Positions 30,129 to 40,834 are shown, numbered from the stretch's first letter. The stretch is DNA of 64,000 nucleotides from Cupriavidus sp. UYMMa02A (GCA_001725945.1 LRMT01000049.1:1-64000); one strand, 5' to 3'. Made by a program: numbers and translations. Notes: generated by a model not told the origin, from the letters alone.

Positions 30129-31903
30129 ATGAATGAGAATGACAAGGATGAAGTGCACAAGCACTTCGTCGCGCCCACAGATGCCACCACCGGCATCTCC
30201 AAGGGCCTGACCAATTACGGCGACCGCGGCTTCTCGCTGTTCCTGCGCAAGGCGTTCATCAAGGGCGCGGGCTACACCGACGACGCGCTGGACCGCCCTG
30301 TCATCGGCATCGTCAACACGGGCAGCTCGTACAACCCCTGCCATGGAAATGCCCCGCAGCTCATCGAGGCGGTGAAGCGCGGCATCATGCTGGCCGGCGG
30401 CCTGCCGATGGATTTCCCGACAATCTCGATCCACGAGAGCTTCTCGGCTCCCACCAGCATGTACCTACGCAACCTCATGTCGATGGACACCGAGGAAATG
30501 ATTCGTGCGCAGCCGATGGACGCCGTCGTGCTGATTGGCGGCTGCGACAAGACTGTGCCGGCGCAGCTAATGGGCGCGGCATCGGCCGGCATCCCTGCCA
30601 TCCAGCTCATCACGGGCTCGATGCTGACCGGCTCGCACCGCAGCGAGCGCGTGGGCGCCTGCACCGACTGCCGCCGCTACTGGGGCAAGTTCCGCGCGGA
30701 AGAAATCGACGCGGAAGAGATCGCCGACGTCAACAACCAGCTGGTGGCCAGCGTGGGCACCTGCTCGGTGATGGGCACGGCCAGCACCATGGCCTGCCTC
30801 GCCGAGGCCCTGGGCATGACCGTGCCCGGCGGCGCCTCGCCGCCCGCCGTGACCGCCGACCGCATCCGCGTGGCCGAGCAGACCGGCACGGAAGCGGTTC
30901 GCATCGCCCGCGAACGCCTGACGATCGACAAAATCCTGACGCCGGCCGCCTTCGAAAACGCCATGCGCGTGCTGCTGGCAATCGGCGGCTCGACCAACGG
31001 CATCGTCCACCTGGCTGCCATCGCGGGCCGGCTCGGCTATGACATCGACCTGGCCGCACTCGACCACATGGGGCGCGATACGCCGGTGTTGCTGGATCTC
31101 AAGCCGTCCGGCGACCACTACATGGAGGACTTCCACCACGCCGGCGGCATGGCCACGCTGCTGCGCGAACTGAAGCCGTTGCTGAACCTGGATGCGCTGA
31201 CCGTGACCGGCCGCACGCTGGGCGAAGAAATCGAACGGGCCGGGCCCGGCTTCCGGCAGGACGTGGTGCGCTCGCGCGACAACCCGATCTATCCACAGGG
31301 CGGCATTGCCGTGCTGCGCGGCAACTTGGCACCGGGCGGCGCCATCATCAAGCAGTCGGCAGCCCACCCGAAACTGATGGAGCATGAAGGCCGCGCCGTG
31401 GTGTTCGAGAACGCCGCAGACCTGGCCAACCGCATCGACAGCGACGACCTCGACGTCACGGCAGACGACATCTTGGTGCTGAAGAACATCGGCCCGAAGG
31501 GCGCGCCCGGCATGCCCGAGGCGGGCTATATCCCGATTCCGCGCAAGCTGGCGCGCGCGGCGTGAAGGACATCGTGCGGATTTCGGATGGCCGCATGAGC
31601 GGCACGGCGTTCGGCACCATCGTGCTGCACGTCACGCCGGAATCGGCCGTCGGCGGCCCGCTGGCCTATGTGCGCAGCGGCGACCGCATCAGCCTGTCGG
31701 TTTCGCGCCGCGACGTGACGCTGCATGTCAGCGACGAGGAACTGGCGCGCCGCGCGCAGGAGACGCCGGTGGTGGTGCCGACGGCAGACCGGGGCTACCG
31801 CAAGCTGTTCCTCGCCACGGTCAACCAGGCGGACCAGGGTGTGGACTTTGACTTTCTGCGCGCAGCACAGACTCTAGGAATCGTTCCGGGCACAAAGGAA
31901 TAG
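30129..31903 (+). CDS. IlvD/Edd-family sugar-acid dehydratase, copy 1 (one frame break)
   Basis: This iron-sulfur dehydratase removes water from an aldonate or dihydroxy acid. Cysteine motifs are YNPCHGNAP, LIGGCDKTVPAQLMGA and VGTCSVMGTAST. Other landmarks are PSGDHYMEDFHHAGG and the late SDGRMSGTAFG, which lies beyond a frame break at 31555-31562 in a GCGCGCGCGG run. With one base restored the protein has 591 residues, closer to L-arabinonate/D-xylonate dehydratases than to IlvD. No strong ribosome site precedes the ATG at 30129. A strong hairpin follows the stop. Confidence 0.82.
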
Positions 31904-31919
31904 GTCCAACAAGGGATTT

Positions 31920-31950
31920 CGAGGAGTACGTCTAGCAGACGTACTCCTCG
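31920..31950 (+). terminator. Hairpin after dehydratase copy 1
   Basis: CGAGGAGTACGTCT pairs perfectly with AGACGTACTCCTCG across an AGC loop, a 14-bp stem beginning 17 bases after the dehydratase stop. There is no T-tract, so it may act as a factor-dependent terminator or an mRNA 3' stabiliser, and as it is symmetric it could also serve the opposite strand. Confidence 0.6.
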
Positions 31951-32486
31951 TAGCGTTGATCCATAGCCTTCGCTTTCCGCCTTGGGATGGCGATGGCTGC
32001 AGCACGCTGGCGGGCAGTGCCTGCATCGCAGGCGCTAGCTGCCGTTTCGCTTTTCTTTAGCACTTTGGCCCCACAGCGTGATGGCCCCTTCGGCCGTGGT
32101 CGAGTCTCAGTCGGCTGAGCCAATCCTTCGCACCTGACCAAGCCGAAATCACGAGAGCGAGAGGCACTCGATGCCTTGCCAGATGATGGCGGCGCGGGAG
32201 GAACGAGAGATCAAGGCACGGGGTCGCCGGCGTGGCGTCAAGCACTGCAGACGTGAGTCCGCATGCAGTTCGTGGAGGTAACACGAGATCCGACACGCTC
32301 ACTGTGAGCAGCTTCCCGCGCACATGGCCGAAAGGCAAAACACATGTCGAAGTGGCGGCGGGATCGGAAGCGAACCGCGACATCCGCGTCCGACCCGGCC
32401 GAAACCTACGCCCGGGCTTGTCATCGAATGTCGCTGCTTGCGCGATACGTTCATACGTTCAGCTAGAAGCGTTCGCACGAGTTCGG
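31951..32486. other. Intergenic region, nothing recognised
   Basis: This 540-bp stretch lies between the dehydratase hairpin and the 3' end of the minus-strand porin. Short frames on both strands show no family features. No repeats beyond the hairpin were noticed. Confidence 0.4.
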
Positions 32487-33553
32487 TTAAAAGCGATGCA
32501 TGATGCCGAAGTTAATCGACCGGCCCGATGCACCGCTCTTAGCATTAATGGGGATGCTATTAAGCGTGGCACTGCCGCCAGGGCTGTTGTCTACCAATAC
32601 CAGCCGGCTATAGAGCATCGTCCGCTTGCTCAACGAATGATCCCAACCCACGGTCACGAACAGCGGTGCGTCACTCGCACCAATAACGTGGCGCTTGGTT
32701 ACCGCAGCCTTGAATGTGTCGTTGGTGGCGACATCCCAACTGAAGGTCAGGCCATAGCCTCGGGCGGCCTTTGTGTCCTTGAACTTGCTGCTGGCCATTT
32801 CGAATACGGCGCCAAACTTGACAGGGCCGAACTTGTAGGAGCCACGACGAAATGATTGGAGAAGAGGGCGGAGTCGACCGCGGCGCTTCCGCGCTGACCA
32901 AGATACGCATAGAAGAGCAGCGCACTCGTGGTTTCATAGATGGCGTTTGCGCCAAAGCTCAGGCCTGTGCTGGTGGCACCGGGCACCTCGCCCGGTGCGG
33001 CAAAAGCTGCAACGGAGAATGGTCCATAGTCCGGCGAGAGATACTGGACCGCATTGTTGAACCGGGAGGTGTAGGCGACGTAGCCAGTGCCCTGGGACGA
33101 CACTGAGCCGAACATGCTGAAGGGAGAATTCTGGCCATTGAGCGCGAACGGATCGAGCTTCCGCAGTGCATAGAAGGCCGGCGAGTATTGCCGGCCAAAG
33201 CGGACCTCCCCCCAGCCGTTCGCCAGGCCTACAAAAGCCTGTCGACCGAACAACGTGTTATTCCCGAAGAACTCGGTACCTGTATCGCTATTGAATCCCG
33301 CTTCGAGCGTCATGATAGCTTTCAGGCCGCCACCGAGGTCTTCGCTGCCAAGCATGCCGAAGCGCGATGCGGCACCTTCTCCTTCGCGCATCTTTACGAC
33401 GCTTTGTGAGCCCTTTGCGTACTCAATCGATGCATCAATGGTGCCATACAACAGCAGGCTCGAAGCGGTGGTCTGACTGGAATATGCCGAAGCTTGACCC
33501 GAAAAGCCTGCCAGTAGGGCGGCGCATGCCAGACATATGCTGCGTGTTGCCAT
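32487..33553 (-). CDS. Burkholderia-type porin, copy 2 (one frame break)
   Basis: This is an outer-membrane porin on the minus strand. The signal peptide ends near GQASA, followed by LLLYGTIDASIEYAKG, RFGMLGSEDLGGGLKAIM and the strand FGRQAFVGLANGWGEVRFGRQ. The frame breaks at about 32850, where NHF must join RRGSYKFGPVKFGAV. It ends with SINFGIMHRF, the C-terminal Phe signal. The corrected length is 355 residues. It is divergent from dehydratase copy 2, sharing a 524-bp promoter region with a 21-bp inverted repeat pair, so it may import the sugar acid that enzyme uses. Confidence 0.84.
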
Positions 33554-33723
33554 CCAACTCCTCCATATCTACGTCTGTTGTGATTTATTGGTGCCAGCCG
33601 GCCATAAAGAAACGCGCGATGAATGGCGGATGCACGATGAAGGCGGTTCGTGAAAGCCAGGTGGGAGCGGCCGGCGTGGCAAGTCTCGCGTGGATGCGAG
33701 AGGGTGTCGACGTGGAAAGCTGT

Positions 33724-33744
33724 GCAAATGTCCGAATTGTTGCA
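33724..33744. promoter_or_regulatory. Left copy of 21-bp inverted repeat pair
   Basis: This 21-bp segment begins GCAAATGTCCG and ends ATTGTTGCA. Its reverse complement occurs at 33924-33944 with one mismatch. It lies 171 bp upstream of the porin start on the minus strand, within the divergent promoter region. It is probably one half of an operator pair for an unlinked regulator. Confidence 0.5.
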
Positions 33745-33923
33745 GAGCGCAGTACAGAAGATGCAACGAAAACAAGGGGGCGACGTGTGCAATCGACATG
33801 ACCAGAACGTCGGGGTCCGCAGTTTCCGGTTCGACAGTGGTCAGCACCAAACGAAAGAGTGCGGCCATTGGGTGGCTGTTTCCGCACTTCAGTGATTCAC
33901 TGCTGTCGGTATTTCATCGCATT

Positions 33924-33944
33924 GCAACAATGCGGACATTTGCG
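33924..33944. promoter_or_regulatory. Right copy of 21-bp inverted repeat pair
   Basis: This segment begins TGCAACAATGC and ends GGACATTTGC, the reverse complement of the copy at 33724-33744 with one mismatch at position 12. It lies 134 bp upstream of the dehydratase copy 2 start. The centre-to-centre distance is 200 bp, compatible with looping or with two separate promoters under one regulator. Confidence 0.5.
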
Positions 33945-34077
33945 CGGCGCCGCCGTTCGACCATTCCGAGCCCATTGCGTGACACTTTCCCACCTGGACA
34001 TCCCCAGGCCTCCCGCACAGCGATTCACGTTTCTCACAGTGCACTAGACGATGAAATTCTCGAAAGGCGGAAACTCC

Positions 34078-35816
34078 ATGAAGGCTCAGAAAAAGACGCC
34101 CGAGACGCTACGCAGCGCACGCTGGTTTGCCCCCGATGACCAGCGCTCGTCGAGTCATCGTTCGCGCGCCATGCAGATGGGCTACGCGCCATCCGAGTGG
34201 ATGGGCAAGCCGGTAATTGCGATCATCAACACCTGGTCGGACATCAACCCCTGCCACGCGCACTTCAAGCACCGCGTCGACGACGTTAAACGGGGTATTC
34301 TCCAAGCCGGTGGCTTCCCAATCGAACTGCCCGCAATCTCTCTTTCGGAGGTCATGGTCAAGCCGACCACGATGCTCTATCGAACTTCCTTGCGATGGAG
34401 GCGGAGGAGCTGATTCGCTCTCACCCCGTTGATGGTGCGGTACTGATGGGCGGCTGCGACAAAACGACGCCGGGCCTGCTGATGGGCGCCATCAGCGCAA
34501 ATTTTCCGGTCATCTTTGTGCCAGCGGGCCTAATGCTGCGCGGCAACTACAAGGGCAAGGTGCTTGGGTCTGGCTCCGATACATGGAAGTTTTGGGACGA
34601 ACGGCGCGCCGGCCAGCTCAGTCAGGCGGAATGGATGGGCATCGAGGGCGGTATCGCCCGCAGCCACGGAACTTGCATGACGATGGGTACCGCGAGCACG
34701 ATGACGGCGGTTGCCGAATCCGTTGGCATGTCGCTTCCGAACGCATCATCGATTCCCGCAGCGGATTCGAACCATATCCGCATGTGTTCGGAGTCAGGCC
34801 GGCGCATTGTCGACATGGTATGGGAGGACCTTACGCCAAAACGCATCCTGTCGCGTCAGTCGTTTGAAAACTCGATTGCCATCGCAATGGCTATGGGCTG
34901 CTCCACCAACGCCATCATCCACATCATCGCCATGGCGCGCCGCGCCGGCTTCGATATCGGGCTGGACGACTTCGATGCCGCCAGCCGGAAGGTTTCCGTT
35001 ATCGCCAATATCCGGCCCAGTGGCGACAAGTATCTGATGGAGGATTTTTATTATGCGGGTGGCTTGACCGGATTGATGAGCCGCATGCCGGACAAGTTGC
35101 ATCTCGATACGCGAACCGTTACCGGGCGCTCTCTTGGCGAAAATATCGCGGGAGCCGAGGTCTACAACGACGACGTTATTCGTACGGAGGAGAACGCGCT
35201 ATACCACGAAGGCGCACTGGCGGTCCTCAAGGGAAATATTGCGCCTGACGGTTGTGTGATGAAGCCCAGCGCATGCGAGAAGCGATTCTTCAAGCATACT
35301 GGTCCAGCACTCGTATTCGATGATTACCCGTCCATGAAGGAGGCCGTGGATCGCGACGACCTTGATGTCACGCCCGACCACATCCTGATCCTGCGCAATG
35401 CGGGTCCGCAAGGCGGTCCCGGCATGCCGGAATGGGGCATGCTGCCTATCCCTAAGAAGCTGTTGAAGCAGGGCGTTCGGGACATGTTGCGCATGTCCGA
35501 TTCGCGCATGAGCGGTACCAGCTATGGCGCATGCATTCTCCATGTCGCCCCCGAGTCGTTTGTTGGTGGGCCATTCGCGCTGGTGCACACGGGCGATCTG
35601 ATCTCTGTTGACATCGAAGCGCGGCATATCCACCTCGAGGTCTCTGAGGATGAACTGGCGCGGCGGCGGGCAGCATGGACGCCGCCGCCCGCCCGGTATG
35701 AACGCGGCTATGGATGGATGTTCTCCCAGCATATCCGCCAAGCCAACGACGGTTGCGACTTCGATTACCTCGAAACGGCGTTCGGCGCAACGGTCGGCGA
35801 GCCAAGCATCTACTGA
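34078..35816 (+). CDS. IlvD/Edd-family dehydratase, copy 2, L-arabinonate dehydratase-like (one frame break)
   Basis: This is a second, diverged iron-sulfur sugar-acid dehydratase. Cysteine motifs are INPCHAHF, LMGGCDKTTPGLLMGA and HGTCMTMGTAST. The end MSDSRMSGTSYGACILHVAPES is typical. The frame breaks near 34380, where YR joins NFLAMEAEELIRSHP. The start at 34078 is preferred to 34051 because AAAGGCGG (34060-34067) is well placed. Corrected length is 579 residues, usual for L-arabinonate dehydratases. It heads a run with a ThDP enzyme and a hydroxyacid dehydrogenase. Confidence 0.84.
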
Positions 35817-35867
35817 TGCCGCGAGCAAGACAGATGAGTCCCTGTCAGTCAGTTTTGGAGTCTGGAA

Positions 35868-37408
35868 ATGAACGGTGCCAAGAGCCTTGTTGAAACATTG
35901 CTGCAGTCGGGTATTGATACCTGCTTTGCCAATCCGGGAACCAGCGAGATGCACTTTGTCGCCGCCCTGGATCAGAGCGATGGCATGCAGTGTGTGCTTG
36001 GCTTGCAGGAAAACATCGTAACCGGCATGGCCGACGGATATTACCGCATTGCGGGGAAGCCAGCCTGTACGCTGCTTCACTGTGGGCCAGGCCTCGCCAA
36101 CGGCTTGGGAAACCTTCACAACGCGCGCCGCGCCCGCAGCGGCGTCCTGAATATCGTTGGTGATCAGGCCACGTACCATCGCCCCCTTGACGCGCCCCTG
36201 ACCGCGGATACCGATGCGATGGCCCGCACCGTGTCCCAATGGGTTCGGACCAGCGCCGGGGCGGCGGATCTCGGCCGGGACGCGGCGGCTGCGGTGCAAG
36301 CGGCCCGAACGTTTCCAGGTCAGATTTCCACGCTCATCGTACCGTCAGATGTCTCATGGGACGATGGCGGACTCGTGGCCGCGCCAATGACACCGCCTGT
36401 TCCACCTGCTGTCGATGGAAGCGCTATCGACAACGCGGCGCGCGTGTTGCGCGGCCATGGCAACGTACTGATTCTGCTGGCAGGCCAGGCCGTGATGAGC
36501 GAATCGCAGGCCCTCGCCTGGCGCATTGCGAGCGCCACCGGGGCAAGTGTCATGGCGGACTTCGTTACGCCACATCTCGCTCGCGGTCGGGGGCGCCTGC
36601 AGCTTGACCGCGTGCCCTACGTCATGGATGTCGCCATCGAGGCGCTACGGCGTTTCGAACACATCATCCTCGTGAACGCCAAGGCCCCAGTGGGCTTCTT
36701 CGCGTACCCAGGCAAACCGTCAACGCTGTATCAGCCGCAGACGCAACTGCATGTGCTGGCGCGTCCAGACCAGGAACCGGTGCAGGCGCTGCGAGGCTTG
36801 GCGGAAGCACTGAATGCTCCCCAGACTTCCATCCCCGACCCGGGACCGCGCCCGCAAGTTGCCAGTGGGCATCCAACGCCAGAAGGGCTGGCGCAAACCG
36901 TGGCGGCGCTGATGCCGGAGCACGCGATCGTGTCCGACGAAGTATTTCCTATGGTCGCGGCTTCTACCGATACACACACGCGGCGCCGCCACACGATTGG
37001 CTGCATCTTGCCGGTGGCGCCATTGGTGACGGTCTCCCCGTCGCAACCGGTGCCGCAATCGGAGCGCGAAGGCAACGCCGCGTGATCAGCCTGCAGGCGG
37101 ACGGCTCAGCGATGTACTCGCTTCAGTCACTGTGGACGCAAGCACGGGAGCGGCTTCCGGTTACGACCATCATCCTCAACAACAGCCGATACAACATTCT
37201 CATTGGCGAGTACAAGGACGTCGGCGCGATACCGGGCCGGACGGCCATGAACATGCTCGACCTGGGGGATCCGGCGCTAAGCTGGGTGCACCTCGCGCAG
37301 GGGATGGGCGTCGAAGCCGCTCGGGCCACAAGCATGGATGAGTGCGCTGACCTGATGGCCACCAGTTTCGAAAGCACGCAACCGTTCCTGATCGAACTCA
37401 TGGTTTGA
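35868..37408 (+). CDS. ThDP-dependent enzyme, acetolactate synthase/benzoylformate decarboxylase-like (one frame break)
   Basis: This is a three-domain thiamine diphosphate enzyme. The pyrimidine-binding domain has FANPGTSEMHFVAALD and the cofactor-activating Glu in GLQENIVTGMADGYYR. The frame breaks near 36990. The adjacent frame continues as DWLHLAGGAIGDGLPVATG and then QADGSAMYSLQSLWTQARE with the NN of IILNNSRYNIL, the ThDP-binding motif, with Ala in place of the usual first Gly. Corrected length is 513 residues, shorter than IlvB. It probably decarboxylates or ligates a 2-keto acid. It starts 51 bp after the dehydratase, whose product is a 2-keto-3-deoxy acid, so the two may act in sequence. 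Confidence 0.8.
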
Positions 37409-37439
37409 TCACGGCAATTCATTCATTTCTGCCAATCAT

Positions 37440-38387
37440 ATGACCGTAAAGCACAAGCTGCTGCAAAGCGCTCGCCTGCCTGCTGCACTGGAATCCAGGC
37501 TTGCACAAGCGTACGACGTTCACCTGTTGTGGGCGGAATCAGATCCATTGCGCTTTCTTGAGGCCCAGGGGCATGGCTTCGATACGCTCGTAACAACAGC
37601 CACGGTCGGTGCCAGCAAGGATTTGATTTGTGCATTGCCTGCGCTCCGCGTGATCTCGAGCTTCGGTGTTGGTCTGGACAAGCTGGACCTCGAGACCGCA
37701 CGCAGGCGCGGCGTTGCAGTCGGATATACGCCAGACGTACTCAATGAGTGCGTAGCCGACACCGCGTTCGCGCTACTGATGGACGTGGTCAGGCGTGTGA
37801 GTGAAGCCGACCGCTTTGTCCGGCGCGGAGAGTGGCGAAACGGACCGTTTCCTCTGTCAACGCGTGTCAGTGGCAAGCGTATCGGCATTGTAGGAATGGG
37901 CCGGATCGGACGCGTGATTGCGAAGCGCAGCTTGGGCTTCACCATGCCAGTGCGCTATTACAGCCGTCGGCCCGCGCTGGATGTCCCTTACGAGCGGATG
38001 GCGTCATTGGTCGCTCTCGCGGAATGGGCTGACTTCCTCGTCGTTGCGACGGCTGGCGGACCGGAAGCGCGGCATCTCATTAACGCGGGCGTGCTGGACG
38101 CGCTTGGCCAGCGCGGCTATCTCATCAATATTGCACGGGGGACCGTGATCGATGAAGTCGCACTGGTTGATGCGCTCGTGAGCGGCCGCATTGCGGGCGC
38201 TGGTCTGGATGTCTATGAGAATGAGCCCCAAGTGCCCGAGGCGCTGCTTGGACTTGACAACGTCGTGCTGCTGCCACACGTTGCCAGTAGCACCGAGGAG
38301 ACGCGCAAGGCAATGGGCGATCTGGTTCTTGATAACCTGCAGAGCTTCTTTTCCCGCGGTTACGTGCAGGCTTCTGCGTTGGAGTAG
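37440..38387 (+). CDS. D-2-hydroxyacid dehydrogenase (hydroxypyruvate/glyoxylate reductase-like)
   Basis: This intact 315-residue NAD(P)-dependent reductase interconverts 2-keto and D-2-hydroxy acids. The Rossmann motif is GIVGMGRIGRVIA (about residue 150). The catalytic Arg is in INIARGTVID, the Glu in DVYENEPQVPEAL and the His in VLLPHVASSTEETR. It starts 31 bp after the ThDP enzyme. In sugar-acid pathways such enzymes reduce tartronate semialdehyde, hydroxypyruvate or glyoxylate, so it may complete a route from the dehydratase product. Confidence 0.86.
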   Translation: MTVKHKLLQSARLPAALESRLAQAYDVHLLWAESDPLRFLEAQGHGFDTLVTTATVGASKDLICALPALRVISSFGVGLDKLDLETARRRGVAVGYTPDVLNECVADTAFALLMDVVRRVSEADRFVRRGEWRNGPFPLSTRVSGKRIGIVGMGRIGRVIAKRSLGFTMPVRYYSRRPALDVPYERMASLVALAEWADFLVVATAGGPEARHLINAGVLDALGQRGYLINIARGTVIDEVALVDALVSGRIAGAGLDVYENEPQVPEALLGLDNVVLLPHVASSTEETRKAMGDLVLDNLQSFFSRGYVQASALE

Positions 38388-38493
38388 CGGAGGCCCGAGA
38401 CGTCGTGCCGGCTGGAATGATGCAAGCGCCATCCATGTTTCGAGTAAGGAGCCCGTAGCGTGTCGAGTCCACGCTGTCCACCTGGGAGGGGCG

Positions 38494-39618
38494 TTAGTCG
38501 GACGGCCGGGAAAAGGGCCGAGAATCATGGCGTGGCGTGATGCCACGCATCCCTGCCTCCGAGCACCGGAGTATCCACGCGAATAGCGCCGTGTCGATCC
38601 ACTTCGAAGCGTAATTCCCGTGTCGCCACGCCGGCGTTGCGCCGGCGGGTTTAAGGTCCAGAACCAGCTCTCTGGATTTAGAGCGGGAGCAGCAAATCAT
38701 CATTGTAGTGCCTGAATTTCGCTCGGCGTCGGTGAGAACAAGATCCCGATGATCCGGCGTACCAGAAAGGACCGGTGTTTCGCAAGCGCGGCAAAGACCA
38801 CTCATGCAGGAGTATGGAACGTCAACGCCAGCAGCGAGCACCGCGTCGAGAATGCTCGTTTTTTCATCGACTTTGATTCTTATGTTCGTGCGCGATAGCA
38901 CGAGTTCAATTTCTTCGTCGGTTGTAGCGTCGGCATTCGAAGAGACGGGGGCAGCGAAGTATTCTCGATGAACTGTGGCAGGATCTCGCCCCTGGCACGC
39001 CTGGTCGAATGCCTTCAGCATTGGAGCTGGGCCGCATGAGTACAAATGAGTCCCGCTTTCCTGGGATGCCACCAGGGAATTGATATCGAGCATCCGTTCT
39101 CGGACTCCGCCGTCGAAATTCAAGTGAACCACATTTCCTGTCTGCTCCGCCAGCGTCACAACTTCATCGACGAACGCGGCGTTGACGCGAGCCCGGGCGG
39201 AATAGTGAATCTCCCAAGAGCTTCCTATTTGCGAGAGGCGCTGCACCATGCACCAAATCGGTGTAATGCCGATCCCCCCGGCAATGAATACCGAATGACT
39301 CGTTGATTCGTCGACCGGAAAGTGATTGCGAGGGGCTGAAATGCTTATTTTTTGCCCGACCTTCAAGTTGTTGTGGACAAATATCGATCCTCCACGACTC
39401 GCCGCATCCATTGCGACCGCCACCGTGTAGCGGTGTGCCTCGCCAGGCCTATTGGTCAGGGAATAGCTTCGAGTCAGTCCGTTGGGAAGCAAAAGATCGA
39501 TATGCGCGCCCGCCGTGACAACGGGCCAATTCTCCATGGCACAAGGCCGCAAGTCGATGCCAATTACGCCATCGCAGAGCCATTCAATGGCATGAACGCG
39601 GGCTTCTAAAAGTCTCAT
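38494..39618 (-). CDS. Phthalate-dioxygenase-type reductase (FMN, NADH, plant-type 2Fe-2S)
   Basis: This electron-transfer partner for a Rieske oxygenase has an FMN-binding domain with RSYSLTNRPGEAHRY, an NADH-binding domain with FIAGGIGITPIWCM and YSCGPAPMLKAF, and a C-terminal plant-type ferredoxin with PYSCMSGLCRACETPVL and a later CC. The start at 39618 (MRLLEARVHAIEWL) has GGAAA upstream. Relatives end soon after LVLDL at about residue 320; here the frame continues for roughly 50 residues without similarity, so a stop may have been lost. It is 10 kb from the Rieske oxygenase at 27013, its probable partner. Confidence 0.84.
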   Translation of the reverse strand: MRLLEARVHAIEWLCDGVIGIDLRPCAMENWPVVTAGAHIDLLLPNGLTRSYSLTNRPGEAHRYTVAVAMDAASRGGSIFVHNNLKVGQKISISAPRNHFPVDESTSHSVFIAGGIGITPIWCMVQRLSQIGSSWEIHYSARARVNAAFVDEVVTLAEQTGNVVHLNFDGGVRERMLDINSLVASQESGTHLYSCGPAPMLKAFDQACQGRDPATVHREYFAAPVSSNADATTDEEIELVLSRTNIRIKVDEKTSILDAVLAAGVDVPYSCMSGLCRACETPVLSGTPDHRDLVLTDAERNSGTTMMICCSRSKSRELVLDLKPAGATPAWRHGNYASKWIDTALFAWILRCSEAGMRGITPRHDSRPFSRPSD

Positions 39619-40039
39619 GGTGTTTCCAAAGTTCGTAGAGTCGATGCTCCGGTAGTAACCGGCAGGGATTCGTAGTCTGTTCGACCGATTCTCAGAGGAT
39701 TGGGAACTACTCACAAGCGCAAGGGAGACTGAAGTGTCCACAAAGTTTCAGTCGTTGTGCTCGGCTCAGAATGTGCGTACCGCCCCGTTGGGGGCAGGTG
39801 AGTTCGCTGTTTCCGACTATCGGGCCGCGACGAGGCACTGAACGGCGTGGACACCGAACCTGCCGGCTAAAGCGAACCGCTTAAGGCGGCGCCTCGTTGC
39901 AGTAACCGTGCTTGGCATTGGCTGCGTTTGTTTCGGGTCTCTGTCGGTTGGCTCTTGGTCATGGAGCATGCCTATCTGCGCGAGCGCCGCGCAGCAGTCG
40001 CTTGAAGGACTGCATAGTCGTGAGAGCGAATGGCTGCAG
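39619..40039. other. Intergenic region, nothing recognised
   Basis: No gene or repeat is supported in this 420-bp stretch between the reductase start and the hairpin after the integrase. Open frames on both strands are short and without features. Confidence 0.4.
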
Positions 40040-40071
40040 ATGGCCGGCAAGCGACCGCTCGCCGGCCATCA
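40040..40071 (-). terminator. Hairpin at the 3' end of the integrase gene
   Basis: GATGGCCGGC and GCCGGCCATC form a 10-bp GC-rich stem, with AGCG/CGCT extending the stem inside after one mismatch. It lies six bases beyond the integrase stop on the minus strand. There is no clear U-tract. Confidence 0.5.
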
Positions 40072-40076
40072 GGTTG

Positions 40077-40760
40077 TCACACGTCAGTTTGCTCGGCCAT
40101 TTCGAGTGCATCGTCTACTTCGATGCCGAGGTATCGAACGGTGCTTTCAAGCTTGGTGTGCCCAAGCAGCAACTGGACGGCGCGCAAATTCTTTATGCGC
40201 CGGTAGATCAACGAGACCTTGGTGCGTCGCATTGTGTGCGTGCCGTACGCCGTATCGTCGAGACCGATGGATGCAACCCAGCGATGTACGATTCGCGAGT
40301 ATTGTCTGGTCGAGAGATGCGGGGAAGAGTGCAACCGGCTCGGAACAAAACTCGGGCGCCTCAATCGGCGAGCCTTGAGCCAAGCCTCCAAACTCTCACG
40401 GGTCGGAGCCGTGATCTCAAACTGTACCGGTCGCTGAGTCTTCTGCTGCAACACGGTAGCCCGGGTAGCGACCTGGCTACCGTGGCAGACGTCTTGCACG
40501 CGGAGTCGTGTGAAGTCGCACGCTCGCAGCTTGCTATCAATCGCGAGGTTGAACATCGCTAGGGCCTCGTCTGCCGCGCAGCCGAGCTGACGAATGTCGC
40601 AGTAGTCGGTAGCAGACGCTGGACGGGACATTGTCCGATGGCAGCTACTGACCCACTTGCCAGTCAAGTCGTCAGAGCTCCAACGGCAGGTAATGGATGT
40701 GAGGCAGTCATTTGAATGACCGCCATTTGTAGATAACGAAGGACGGCTCCTGGCCGGCAA
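40077..40760 (-). CDS. Tyrosine recombinase/integrase
   Basis: This is a short integrase of a type frequent on proteobacterial plasmids and islands. AMFNLAIDSKLRACDFTRLRV holds the first catalytic Arg. YGTHTMRRTKVSLIYRRIKN has H-x-x-R, QLLLGHTKLESTVRYLG has the final His and the Tyr nucleophile. The 227-residue frame has poor N-terminal similarity before about residue 55, so the true start may be lower, or one base may be missing. All catalytic residues are present. No att repeats were found around it. Confidence 0.75.
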   Translation of the reverse strand: MPARSRPSLSTNGGHSNDCLTSITCRWSSDDLTGKWVSSCHRTMSRPASATDYCDIRQLGCAADEALAMFNLAIDSKLRACDFTRLRVQDVCHGSQVATRATVLQQKTQRPVQFEITAPTRESLEAWLKARRLRRPSFVPSRLHSSPHLSTRQYSRIVHRWVASIGLDDTAYGTHTMRRTKVSLIYRRIKNLRAVQLLLGHTKLESTVRYLGIEVDDALEMAEQTDV

Positions 40761-40834
40761 GTGCCTGATCGCCCCCGAGAATCGCTACATCCATGCAACG
40801 CGATCTGCTGCCTCGCTTGAGCTCTTGTAAGTGG

